This document shows, piece after piece, positions 1 through 5,668 of a DNA stretch of 5,668 nt. A program made the translations under genes and the position numbers. Numbering within the stretch: position 1 is the stretch's first letter; each line of letters starts with the position of its first letter. Below the pieces are notes generated by a model. That model was not told where the DNA came from. It ran no database searches and worked only from the letters and a program-made list of their open reading frames with translations. The DNA comes from JBBRYB01 sp038238115 (GTDB taxonomy: Bacteria > Actinomycetota > Actinomycetes > Propionibacteriales > Nocardioidaceae), in assembly GCA_038238115.1 (NCBI GenBank), contig JBBRYB010000156.1, forward strand, positions 1-5,668, given 5' to 3'.

Positions 1-311
1 AGACACCTCACCGACGTCAAGAGGGGGTCGTGGACCGTGCCGAGATCCCATCGGCCAAACGCCCGGACCCCCTGGGGCTCATCGGCGAGAGGAGGCCTTC
101 ATACCTGCCGTGGCGTATTCGGCCCTGCCAGCAATAATCGTGAGCCGTCCACCGCCCTGTCAACCCCTCGCCGAGACTCACGAAAACTGCCCGCGAAATG
201 CTCTTCGTGCCTCACGTCGTGTCGACCGACGCGGGGCTCGAGGGAGGCGGCTAATCGGGAGCAGCACTTCGTAGCGCGGTCATCGGAGATGTAGTCTGAT
301 GCTGGCGAAAG
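1..311. other. Gene-poor stretch with no recognisable feature
   Basis: Short open frames exist on both strands here, but none resembles a protein family I know and none has a convincing ribosome binding site. I see no tRNA-like cloverleaf, no insertion-sequence end and no repeated unit. The first bases could be the tail of a gene that starts left of the window; the plus-strand frame open at base 1 runs to a stop at 292-294, but its translation is Arg/Ser/Pro-rich with no recognisable motif, as expected for non-coding GC-rich DNA. Confidence 0.5.
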
Positions 312-312
312 G

Positions 313-480
313 TCATTCGGTGTTTCCGCGGTCGCCCTAGATCTTGTCCCGTCCACCTGTTGAGCGGACATGGACGTCGCCGTATCCGCCGCTCATGATG
401 TCGGTGCCTGGGTCCCAGGCGTCTGTGTTGTCGAAGTCGTCGGTGTCCGTCAGCGTGTTGGCTCCGCGGCCTCCCACCAA
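313..480 (-). pseudogene. Decayed RTX-like (hemolysin-type Ca-binding) gene end, partial
   Basis: Read on the minus strand, bases 480 to 340 give 47 codons rich in Asp, Gly and Thr. All nine Asp codons are GAC, and about 37 of 47 codons end in G or C, which suggests real former coding sequence. The peptide contains DPGTDIMSGGYGD and then STGGRDKI. A TAG stop falls at 337-339, and the frame then reads GDRGNTE before a TGA at 313-315. The arrangement GGRDKI-stop-GDRGN resembles the glycine/aspartate nonapeptide repeats of RTX calcium-binding proteins, with one codon turned into a stop. In intact family members these repeats bind calcium and fold as a beta roll in secreted proteins. The upstream side (higher coordinates) ends at the 41-bp repeat, beyond which the frame makes no RTX-like sense. 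The family call rests on a short stretch. It could instead be an unrelated low-complexity gene end. Confidence 0.33.
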
Positions 481-521
481 GCCAGACCCACGATCCAAGT
501 GTGTCGCACACTGGATGACCC
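481..521. repeat. 41-bp direct repeat, copy 1
   Basis: This 41-bp stretch is identical to 3379-3419 and in the same orientation; identity stops at both edges (base 480 versus 3378 and base 522 versus 3420 differ). It contains an imperfect palindrome: atcc (493-496) pairs with ggat (513-516) and agtgtg (498-503) with cacact (507-512), leaving a bulged A at 497 and the loop tcg at 504-506. The copy lies 147 bp upstream of the regulator start codon and directly abuts the decayed minus-strand gene. It could be a recombination site, a protein-binding site or a genomic interspersed repeat. Confidence 0.9.
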
Positions 522-668
522 CAAAGTTGCATTTGGCATATGAATCATCCGTCCGTGGTGGTCTGATTCGGGCCAGGTTTCCTGCTCTTAGCTGCGCCGA
601 TGGGGTTGGAGCGTTCGACCCAGGGTGACCTCTCGCGTCTTTGCTGGTTTCGGGGGTGTAATGACGTA
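522..668 (+). other. Leader region of the cyclase-ATPase-TPR gene
   Basis: This spacer lies between repeat copy 1 and the GTG start at 669. It has a locally AT-richer patch at about 523-548 containing catatgaat, a weak -10-like stretch for a plus-strand promoter, but no convincing -35 partner at normal spacing. A run of five G at 652-656 lies 12 bases before the GTG and is the only ribosome-binding candidate. An upstream in-frame ATG at 600 would add 23 residues that do not look like part of the family, so I treat this stretch as untranslated. Confidence 0.35.
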
Positions 669-3335
669 GTGAGCAGTTTGCCGTCGGGGACGGTGTCGTT
701 GTTGTTCTCCGACATTGAGGGTTCAACCGCGCTCCTGCTGCGGCTCGGCGCGTTGTATGCGGATGCCCTGGATGGGCAACGCCGGGTACTGCGTAAGGCG
801 TGGAATGCACACGGGGGTACCGAGTTGGGTACCGAAGGGGACAGTTTCTACGTGGTGTTCCCAACTGCCGATGGGGCGGTTGCTGCCGCAGTAGAGGGTC
901 AACGGGAGCTGGCGCAGTACCCGTGGCCGGGAGGTGAGCGGCTTCGGGTCCGGATGGGGATGCACACCGGGTCACCGCGTGTGCATGACGGTGGGTATGT
1001 CGGGATAGACGTGGTCCGTGCCGCCCGGATCGCGGCGTCGGCTCACGGCGGCCAGGTGGTCGTCTCCTCGGCAACGGAGGGTTTGGTGCGCGGAGGCCTG
1101 CCGTCGGGTGTGAGTTTGCGCGACTTGGGAACTCATCAGGTGAAGGACATCGATGTCCCTGAGCGCCTCTTTCAGCTCGCGATCGACGGTTTGCCTAGCG
1201 CCTTCCCGGCGCTGAAGACGTTGGGCGCGTCGTCCAGCTTGCCGGTGCCCGCCAGTCCGTTGGTGGGAAGGTGCCGGGAGCTGGCGGAGCTGACGGCGGT
1301 GCTTTCATCGCCGGAGGTGCGGTTGGTGACGCTGACCGGACCCGGCGGGTCAGGCAAGACGCGACTGGCGATCGCCATAGCCAATCAACTCGTTTCGCGG
1401 TTTCCGGATGGGATCTATTTCGTGCCGCTGGCGGCGGTGACGACTGTTGCCACGATGTGGACCACGATCGCCGAGGTGCTGGATCTGCCGCCGGAATGCC
1501 GGATTACGCCGGGCTTCTTCGAGAGCGTGGCACACCGCTCGGCTCTGCTTGTCTTGGACAACCTTGAACAGCTCACGGACGCCGACGCTGTGGTGGCCCG
1601 GTTGCTGGAGGCAGCCCCTCAGATTGTGGTGCTCGCTACCAGCCGCCGTCGGTTGAATGTGCCTGGGGAGCGGCAACACGCCGTATCCCCGCTGGAGCTG
1701 CCCGACGCCGAGACGGTGGCGGAGGCGGAGGGATCTGGTGCGGTGCAGCTGTTCGTCCAGCAGGCTCGCGGCTTCAAGGCGGACTTCTCGCTGACTGCGG
1801 AGAACGTCGCCGATATCACGGCCATCTGTCGCCGCTTGGACGGGTTGCCGCTGGCGATCCAGCTCGCGGCTGCTCGCATCCGACTGCTTGGCCCCGCTGC
1901 GGTGCTGGGTCGGCTCGACCAGGCGCTCGACATCGCCGCGAGCAGCAGGTTGGGGCCGAGGCGTCAGAGAACGCTACGTGACACGATTGCTTGGTCCTAC
2001 GACCTGCTGTCGGCCCGGCAGCAGACTGTGTTCCGTCGGTTGGGGGTGTTCGCAGGTGGGGCAGAGCTTGATGCCGTCTCGGCTGTTGCCACCGACATCT
2101 TCGACGGTGAGGACCCTCTGGGTCTGGTGACTGAACTTGTCGATGCCAGCCTGATCACCGTCGCGGAGGGGGTTGGTGGGGAGCCTCGGGTCGGGATGTT
2201 GGAGACAGTGCGGGCTTTCGCGCTCGCCCAGCTCGATGCCGTCAGCGAACTCGATGGTGTCCGTCTCTCCCACGCGAAGCACTATCTGGCGGTGATCGAA
2301 GAGCTGCGCGTTCAGGTCTTGTCTGGTGTTGGTCATCAGCTCTTGGAGACGCGCCAGAAGTTCGAACTGGAGCACGACAATGTCCGAGATGCCCTCACTT
2401 GGGCTCTTGGGTGCGTTGATCCAGGGACGAGTTTGTCCCCGAACGACCCGCGCCTGGGCATGAATTTGTGCGCATCGCTGTGGACACTCTGGGTCGATGG
2501 AGGGCCGTACTCCGAGGCTCGGCTGTGGTTGGAGCGTGCTGTCAGTCTGGGCGACGAGGATAGTCCCGAGCTGGGCTGCTGCCTGGGAGCGCTCTCCGCT
2601 TTCCTGCTTAGGCAGGGGGGCCTCGCTGAGGCTTGTGATCTGGCCGAACGCAGTGTAGCGATGCTGCGGCGAGTCGGCGACAGAGACAAACTGTGCGGCG
2701 CTCTCATCGGGTTGGGGGGCGCCCAAGATGAGCTGGGAGATCTCCCATCGGCCCGCCGCTCCTACGAAGAGGCATTGGCCCTCGCCAGTCAGATCGACGA
2801 CGAACACGACAACAAACTCCGCCAGGCATCGACGTTGAACCGTTTGGGCGTCTTGGAGATATCCGACGGTAACTTCGAGAAGGCACTGAAGTTGTTTGAC
2901 GCCGCCATCGGCATTCGCCACGAAATCGGCGACGAGTACGCCGTACTGGTGGGACGTCATAACGCCGCGTGCACCCTGCACTTCATGGGACAGCCGCAGG
3001 AGGCTTACCGCAGGATGTCGGAGCAGATCCCCGATCTGCTGAGACTGGCACGCCCAGACATGTTGATCATCTTGGCTGAGGATTATGCCGCCGTGCTGAT
3101 CGACCTCGGCGACCACAAACGCGCGGTTCGATTGCTGGGAGCCGCCGAAGCAATGCGAGAACGCCACGGAACCCCCCGCGAACGCAGCCAAGCAACCGAT
3201 ATCGAAAAGCGCTTCGCGAATGCGCGAGCAGCGCTCGCCCCCGGCGTCTGGGACCACGAATACCAGCTTGGACACGCGCTGACCGTCGAGGACGCCCTCA
3301 CCGAGGCCTACGCGGCGTCAACCGCCTGCGACTGA
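669..3335 (+). CDS. Cyclase-homology / STAND ATPase / TPR regulator, lacking HTH
   Basis: This is a large cytoplasmic signalling protein of 888 residues. Residues about 4-172 form a class III nucleotide cyclase homology domain, starting LPSGTVSLLFSDIEGST, with the two metal-site aspartates at D15 and D58 (GTEGDSF). Residues about 197-470 form an AAA/NB-ARC-like ATPase with Walker A GPGGSGKT (224-231), Walker B LLVLDN (D297), an ATSRRR segment, GLPLA (392-396) and the family motif TLRDTIAWSYDLL (from 435). Residues about 634-840 hold four to five TPR-like helical repeats. Family relatives in mycobacteria combine cyclase, ATPase and a C-terminal LuxR HTH; here the protein stops soon after the linker HALTVEDALTEAY, with no HTH. 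The usual transition-state Asn is Val116 in DVVRAARI, although Arg120 is kept, so cyclase activity is doubtful. The GTG at 669 is chosen because the domain begins three codons later; ATG at 600 is possible. Likely role: an ATP-dependent switch acting through protein contacts. Identical 41-bp repeats flank the gene. Confidence 0.88.
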   Translation: MSSLPSGTVSLLFSDIEGSTALLLRLGALYADALDGQRRVLRKAWNAHGGTELGTEGDSFYVVFPTADGAVAAAVEGQRELAQYPWPGGERLRVRMGMHTGSPRVHDGGYVGIDVVRAARIAASAHGGQVVVSSATEGLVRGGLPSGVSLRDLGTHQVKDIDVPERLFQLAIDGLPSAFPALKTLGASSSLPVPASPLVGRCRELAELTAVLSSPEVRLVTLTGPGGSGKTRLAIAIANQLVSRFPDGIYFVPLAAVTTVATMWTTIAEVLDLPPECRITPGFFESVAHRSALLVLDNLEQLTDADAVVARLLEAAPQIVVLATSRRRLNVPGERQHAVSPLELPDAETVAEAEGSGAVQLFVQQARGFKADFSLTAENVADITAICRRLDGLPLAIQLAAARIRLLGPAAVLGRLDQALDIAASSRLGPRRQRTLRDTIAWSYDLLSARQQTVFRRLGVFAGGAELDAVSAVATDIFDGEDPLGLVTELVDASLITVAEGVGGEPRVGMLETVRAFALAQLDAVSELDGVRLSHAKHYLAVIEELRVQVLSGVGHQLLETRQKFELEHDNVRDALTWALGCVDPGTSLSPNDPRLGMNLCASLWTLWVDGGPYSEARLWLERAVSLGDEDSPELGCCLGALSAFLLRQGGLAEACDLAERSVAMLRRVGDRDKLCGALIGLGGAQDELGDLPSARRSYEEALALASQIDDEHDNKLRQASTLNRLGVLEISDGNFEKALKLFDAAIGIRHEIGDEYAVLVGRHNAACTLHFMGQPQEAYRRMSEQIPDLLRLARPDMLIILAEDYAAVLIDLGDHKRAVRLLGAAEAMRERHGTPRERSQATDIEKRFANARAALAPGVWDHEYQLGHALTVEDALTEAYAASTACD

Positions 3336-3378
3336 CCCGACGTGACGACGACGCTGTCGCGACCGCTCGTGGACGACG

Positions 3379-3419
3379 GCCAGACCCACGATCCAAGTGT
3401 GTCGCACACTGGATGACCC
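3379..3419. repeat. 41-bp direct repeat, copy 2
   Basis: This is an exact, same-orientation copy of 481-521, placed 43 bp after the stop of the cyclase-ATPase-TPR gene. The same bulged palindrome is present (3391-3394 with 3411-3414; 3396-3401 with 3405-3410; loop 3402-3404). In RNA it would form a stem-loop downstream of the gene, but no T-run follows, so a terminator role is only possible. The two copies are 2,898 bp apart, start to start, and the interval contains a single complete gene. Confidence 0.9.
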
Positions 3420-3527
3420 GTCGGTGGAGGAGATCTGGATCACCGAGCCGAGTTTGGCTCTCTAGGGGCCGCCTCGTGGTAGCCACGGGTCTTACGTTCG
3501 TCATGGCACGCGGTCGCCCAACAAGAC

Positions 3528-3533
3528 TACGAT
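3528..3533 (+). promoter_or_regulatory. Possible -10 element of the first cupin gene
   Basis: TACGAT fits the TANNNT form of an actinobacterial -10 box and would place the transcript start around 3540, about 25 bases before the GTG start. No good -35 hexamer is visible 16-19 bases upstream (the region reads roughly atggcacg), so this is weak. Two small hairpins lie further upstream: gagcc/ggctc at 3445-3460 and cgtgg/ccacg at 3475-3487. Neither has a T-run. Confidence 0.22.
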
Positions 3534-3564
3534 CGTCGAGTCGACAGGCGAGCAGGGAGGTCCC

Positions 3565-4206
3565 GTGGAGTCCTACATGGTGGCGCGCCTTGACGAGATT
3601 GACCCATTGTGTGACGGGCGCTACCGCTACCGGCCAGTGCGGCACCACCTAGGAATCACCAGCTTTGGGGTAACCGCATGGGTGGGCGCTGCCGTGGGTG
3701 ACCCGATCATCAACGAGTACGACGAGGATTCCGAGCCGACCGAGGAACTCTTCGTGGTCCTCACTGGGCGGGCGATCTTCGAGCTTGAGGGCAAGGAGGT
3801 AGAGGCGACCCCCGGCACGCTCATACGCACCCAGCCGGGCGCGCGACGGACGGCCGTCGCTGCCGAGCCGGCGACTACGATCCTGGCCTTCGGCGGCACG
3901 CCCGGGAAGGCTTACGACGCGACGGGCTGGGAGCTCTGGGCGCCGCTCAGACCGCTCTACGACGATAGTCAGCACACGGAGCTCAAGGCGCGGCTTGACG
4001 ACCTGCTCACAGCTCATCCGCAGTATCCCATGCTCGCCTACAACCTCGCCTGTAGCGAGAGCCTGAGCGGCCGCACGGCCGAAGCGATTCTCCACCTCCG
4101 TAAGGCGGTGGCGGCCCCAGAGAAGTTCCGCGAAGATGCACGCGAGGACTCTGACTTCGACCCGATTCGCGCTGAGCCCTCGTTCACGGCCCTGATAGAC
4201 AAGTAG
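3565..4206 (+). CDS. Cupin-domain protein with TPR-like tail
   Basis: This is a 213-residue soluble protein with no signal peptide or membrane segment. Residues about 24-112 form one cupin beta-barrel: the core EELFVVLTGRAIFEL (60-74) matches the first cupin motif around its Glu and Gly, and ATPGTLIRTQPG (81-92) matches the second. The metal-binding His residues of a classical cupin are missing: DEDSEPTEE stands where HxH is expected and no His follows the PG turn. The stretch AFGGTPGKAYDATGWELW (108-125) follows the barrel. Residues about 131-213 look like one or two TPR helices (LAYNLACSESLSGRTAEAILHLRKAV), ending DSDFDPIRAEPSFTALI, a typical TPR terminus. The architecture recalls a known actinobacterial cupin-plus-TPR family with no clear function. 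Start: GTG at 3565, four bases after gggagg (3555-3560); ATG at 3577 is an alternative with poorer fit to the family N-terminus. Likely a ligand-binding or sensory protein; no reaction can be assigned. Confidence 0.85.
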   Translation: MESYMVARLDEIDPLCDGRYRYRPVRHHLGITSFGVTAWVGAAVGDPIINEYDEDSEPTEELFVVLTGRAIFELEGKEVEATPGTLIRTQPGARRTAVAAEPATTILAFGGTPGKAYDATGWELWAPLRPLYDDSQHTELKARLDDLLTAHPQYPMLAYNLACSESLSGRTAEAILHLRKAVAAPEKFREDAREDSDFDPIRAEPSFTALIDK

Positions 4207-4225
4207 ATGTTCTTGCTTCGTGCGT

Positions 4226-4247
4226 GGCGTGGCGGAGAGTCCACGCC
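4226..4247 (+). terminator. Candidate hairpin terminator after the first cupin gene
   Basis: ggcgtgg (4226-4232) pairs perfectly with ccacgcc (4241-4247) around an 8-base loop, starting 20 bases after the stop codon at 4204-4206. The stem is GC-rich and well placed, but no T-run follows. T-less hairpins of this kind are often proposed as terminators in actinobacteria, but this one is unproven. Confidence 0.38.
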
Positions 4248-4426
4248 GGTCTGAGGCGCGCGACGAACCCGACACCCCAGGTCTGGCTTCCTAGACGCGG
4301 GCCTGAGGTTGAGGACCATATTGGCGGTTCGGAGGCTGTGGCGAACAGTGATTCGACGCAGGCGACTACCCGTCGCGCAACCCAGAGGCTTGCCTCAGCA
4401 GCCGCCAGGGTGGTTCTCCGGGCGGG

Positions 4427-4455
4427 TTGACATTCAACTTGGCCGGGTTTAGCAT
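4427..4455 (+). promoter_or_regulatory. Sigma70-type promoter for the second cupin gene
   Basis: A perfect -35 hexamer TTGACA (4427-4432) is followed by a 17-base spacer and TAGCAT (4450-4455), which keeps the T, A and final T of the -10 consensus. Transcription would start near 4462, leaving an untranslated leader of about 108 bases before the likely ATG at 4570. A small symmetrical element, gaggc-tt-gcctc (4385-4396), lies 30 bases upstream and could be an operator, though this is weak. The promoter makes the second cupin gene a separate transcription unit from the first. Confidence 0.6.
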
Positions 4456-4569
4456 GCTGGGTTTCGGAGCCGAGGGCATGAGTCGGCGGCGGGGGTGCCG
4501 GTGGCCCCCAGTGTGGCGTTCTCCAGCTGGTGGAACCGGAATGGCGGCTCCACAACGTGGAGGATGCCA

Positions 4570-5088
4570 ATGATGCACCTACCAAATCGCCAGTCGCTCC
4601 TCGCGGCCGCAGCGGTCGTAACGGCTCTGCCCCTCCTCGGGGTGGCAGGGTGGGCTAGTTCAAGTGCCTCGACTGGGTCGGTTGCGGTGTCGGCAGCGCC
4701 GCCCCCGGTCGTCATCGAGTTGCTGTCGCGTGGCACGGTGGCCAAGCCGTTTAAGGCTGAGTCGAAGGGCATCGAGCTGGAAACAAGACGGCCGATTGAC
4801 GTCGTCAACGTCCGTCTCACCTTCGCGCCGGGTACCACCATCGACTGGCACAAGCACCCTGGGCCGGTAGTCGTCACTGTCACGTCAGGGACCCTCACCT
4901 TCATCGATGACCAGTGCACTCGCCAAAGGTACGGGCCAGGAGAGACATTCGTTGAGGACCCCACCGAACGGGCGGGCAAGGCACGTAACGCCGGTTCAAC
5001 AGACGCCCAAACCATCGTTTCGTTCTACGTTCCGGTCGGGACTGAAGCCCTGACCATTCCCGTAGCTCCGCCCGCATGTGCACGATAA
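4570..5088 (+). CDS. Exported cupin-domain protein
   Basis: This is a 172-residue protein predicted to be exported. The N-terminus has a short basic region (Arg7), a hydrophobic core (about 10-27, LLAAAAVVTALPLLGVAG) and small residues suited to signal peptidase I cleavage around residues 29-34; no lipobox Cys is present. The rest is a single cupin barrel. FAPGTTIDWHKHPGPVVV carries the HxH of the first motif (H94, H96), followed by TSGTLTF and YGPGETFVEDP. The usual metal-binding His of the second motif, normally a few residues before ARN, is missing: the sequence reads EDPTERAGKARN (129-140). Metal binding may be partial or lost. Start: ggagg (4559-4563) lies 6 bases before ATG 4570 and 9 before ATG 4573; ATG 4564 abuts it and GTG 4495 would precede the signal peptide with unrelated residues. 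The gene has its own promoter. No substrate can be assigned; small exported cupins may bind ligands in the cell envelope. Confidence 0.82.
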   Translation: MMHLPNRQSLLAAAAVVTALPLLGVAGWASSSASTGSVAVSAAPPPVVIELLSRGTVAKPFKAESKGIELETRRPIDVVNVRLTFAPGTTIDWHKHPGPVVVTVTSGTLTFIDDQCTRQRYGPGETFVEDPTERAGKARNAGSTDAQTIVSFYVPVGTEALTIPVAPPACAR

Positions 5089-5115
5089 GGTGCAGCTTGG
5101 ACGAGTAGACGTGGT

Positions 5116-5129
5116 GGCTCTGTTGCGTT
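5116..5129. repeat. Terminal inverted repeat of the IS6-family element (one end)
   Basis: The sequence ggctctgttgcgtt begins with the GGCTCTGTTGC core that I recognise from IS6-family ends. The partner copy should lie beyond the right edge of the window, so the exact repeat length cannot be measured here. Confidence 0.7.
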
Positions 5130-5167
5130 AGTCGATCAGCCGGCATGGTTGAGCCGCTGTGGGGGGA

Positions 5168-5668
5168 TCAGATGGCGAGTGCCAGCTCATCGAAAGCGGT
5201 CAGCAGCCGGTGATGAACCGGTGCGTGGGTGGCGATGTCGTAGTGGCCACGTTTGAGGTTCTGGACGAAGGTGTGGCCGGTCGTAAGGATCCGTGCTGAT
5301 CGGAAAGTCTTGAGACCGCGCATGGGTCGAAGCCGGGCTTTGAGCCGACCATGGTCGGCCTCGACTCTGTTGTTGGCGTACTGCTCGGTGTCATGCTGGG
5401 CGGCCGGGACGAGCTCGTCAAGGGCCCGTGGGTACGCTGGTGCCCGGTCCGTGGTCACCTCCACCGGCACGGCCCCGCTGGCGAGCGCCCGGTTGAAGAA
5501 GGTCCGAGCGGCGCTCAGATCTCGTCTGGTCGACAGCCACACGTCGATGACCTGCCCGTACTGGTCGATCGCCCGGTACAGATAGGTCCACCGTCCGTTG
5601 ACCTTGACGTAGGTCTCGTCGACGAACCAGCGATCACCCGGCACCTGACGTCGAGGACGTGCGGCTTC
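5168..5668 (-). CDS. IS6-family DDE transposase, N-terminus outside window
   Basis: The reading frame is open from the right window edge to a TGA at 5168-5170, giving 166 residues of a protein usually about 230-240 long; the missing part would carry the N-terminal helix-turn-helix. Visible residues start EAARPRR, then GDRWFVDETYVKVNG, a hallmark of IS6 transposases. The catalytic triad is Asp in WFVDETY (5618-5620), Asp in TTDRAPAY (5447-5449) and Glu in NNRVEADHGRLK (5360-5362). By my count 28 residues separate the last two, fewer than the 34 of IS26. The C-terminus RPMRGLK, then GHTFVQNLKRGHYD and AFDELALAI, matches actinobacterial members. The GTG at 5644 is internal, not the start. The visible part has no frameshift or stop, so the gene may be active. 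IS6 elements move by copy-in replicative transposition, forming cointegrates. Confidence 0.92.
   Translation of the reverse strand, partial: EAARPRRQVPGDRWFVDETYVKVNGRWTYLYRAIDQYGQVIDVWLSTRRDLSAARTFFNRALASGAVPVEVTTDRAPAYPRALDELVPAAQHDTEQYANNRVEADHGRLKARLRPMRGLKTFRSARILTTGHTFVQNLKRGHYDIATHAPVHHRLLTAFDELALAI

Larger units (their letters stand above)
5116..5668 (-). mobile_element. IS6-family insertion sequence, partial (right part outside window)
   Basis: The element's left boundary in this window is ggctctgttgc at 5116-5126, which matches the terminal inverted repeat style of IS6-family elements such as IS6100 and IS26. The transposase on the minus strand ends 52 bp inside this boundary, as expected for these compact elements. 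Full IS6 elements are usually about 0.8-0.9 kb, so some 250-350 bp should lie beyond base 5668. The 8 bp just outside the end, gacgtggt (5108-5115), would be the target duplication if insertion was simple. The boundary is 27 bp downstream of the second cupin stop codon, so no gene is broken at this end. Confidence 0.85.

Noticed and set aside
481..521. Integron attC site
   Set aside because: The repeat is shorter than known attC sites and lacks the GTTRRRY and RYYYAAC core boxes. No integron integrase is visible.
600..668. ATG at 600 as the start of the regulator gene
   Set aside because: The extra 23 residues do not fit the family N-terminus. The GTG at 669 sits three codons before the conserved LPSGTV start and has a G-rich stretch upstream.
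522..1074. Upstream part of the minus-strand open frame that ends at 337
   Set aside because: It overlaps the leader and the cyclase domain, and the translation is Arg/Pro/His/Thr-rich with no motif. Only the 340-480 part looks once-coding.
1974..3275. Long 433-codon minus-strand open frame
   Set aside because: It lies wholly antisense to the well-supported ATPase/TPR region. Its Gln/Val-rich translation matches no family I know. Long antisense frames are common in high-GC genes.
481..3419. CRISPR-type repeat pair
   Set aside because: There are only two copies, separated by 2.9 kb containing a gene, with no regular spacers and no cas genes.
3649..4275. 208-codon minus-strand open frame
   Set aside because: It is antisense to the cupin-TPR gene, is Arg/Leu-rich and lacks any recognisable domain.
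4184..4585. 133-codon minus-strand open frame over the spacer between the cupin genes
   Set aside because: The translation has no family resemblance and it crosses the good plus-strand promoter, so it is most likely a chance frame.

Overview
This 5.7 kb window is high-GC DNA with GTG starts and strongly G/C-ending codons. Together with the protein families present, this points to an actinobacterium (mycobacterial, nocardioform or acidimicrobial type); I cannot name the genus. It looks like an accessory or regulatory neighbourhood: one large signalling protein, two small cupin proteins and an insertion sequence, separated by gene-poor spacers.

Layout. Bases 1-311 hold nothing I recognise. Bases 313-480 on the minus strand look like a decayed, Asp/Gly-rich RTX-like (hemolysin-type calcium-binding) gene end with an internal stop; it ends exactly where a 41-bp repeat begins. 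Bases 669-3335 (+) encode an 888-residue protein: an N-terminal class III nucleotide cyclase homology domain, an STAND/NB-ARC-like ATPase, and C-terminal TPR-like repeats. It resembles the large cyclase-ATPase-LuxR regulators of mycobacteria, but the DNA-binding HTH is absent and the cyclase site looks degenerate. Identical 41-bp direct repeats with an imperfect palindrome (481-521 and 3379-3419) bracket this gene, making a 2.9 kb repeat-bounded unit.

Bases 3565-4206 (+) encode a 213-residue cupin protein with a TPR-like tail, followed by a GC-rich hairpin. A good sigma70-type promoter (TTGACA-N17-TAGCAT, 4427-4455) precedes a second cupin gene (about 4570-5088, +), predicted to be exported. 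Beginning 27 bp after its stop is the end of an IS6-family element (terminal repeat at 5116), whose transposase (minus strand) runs off the right edge of the window.

How they work together. The three complete genes are on one strand but have wide spacers and apparently separate signals, so I do not see one operon. The cyclase-ATPase-TPR protein is probably a signal-sensing switch. The two cupins are probably small-molecule-binding or sensory proteins rather than confirmed enzymes. The most notable feature is the repeat-bounded regulator unit abutting a broken gene, which could be a mobile or recombining cassette; this is inference from the sequence alone.
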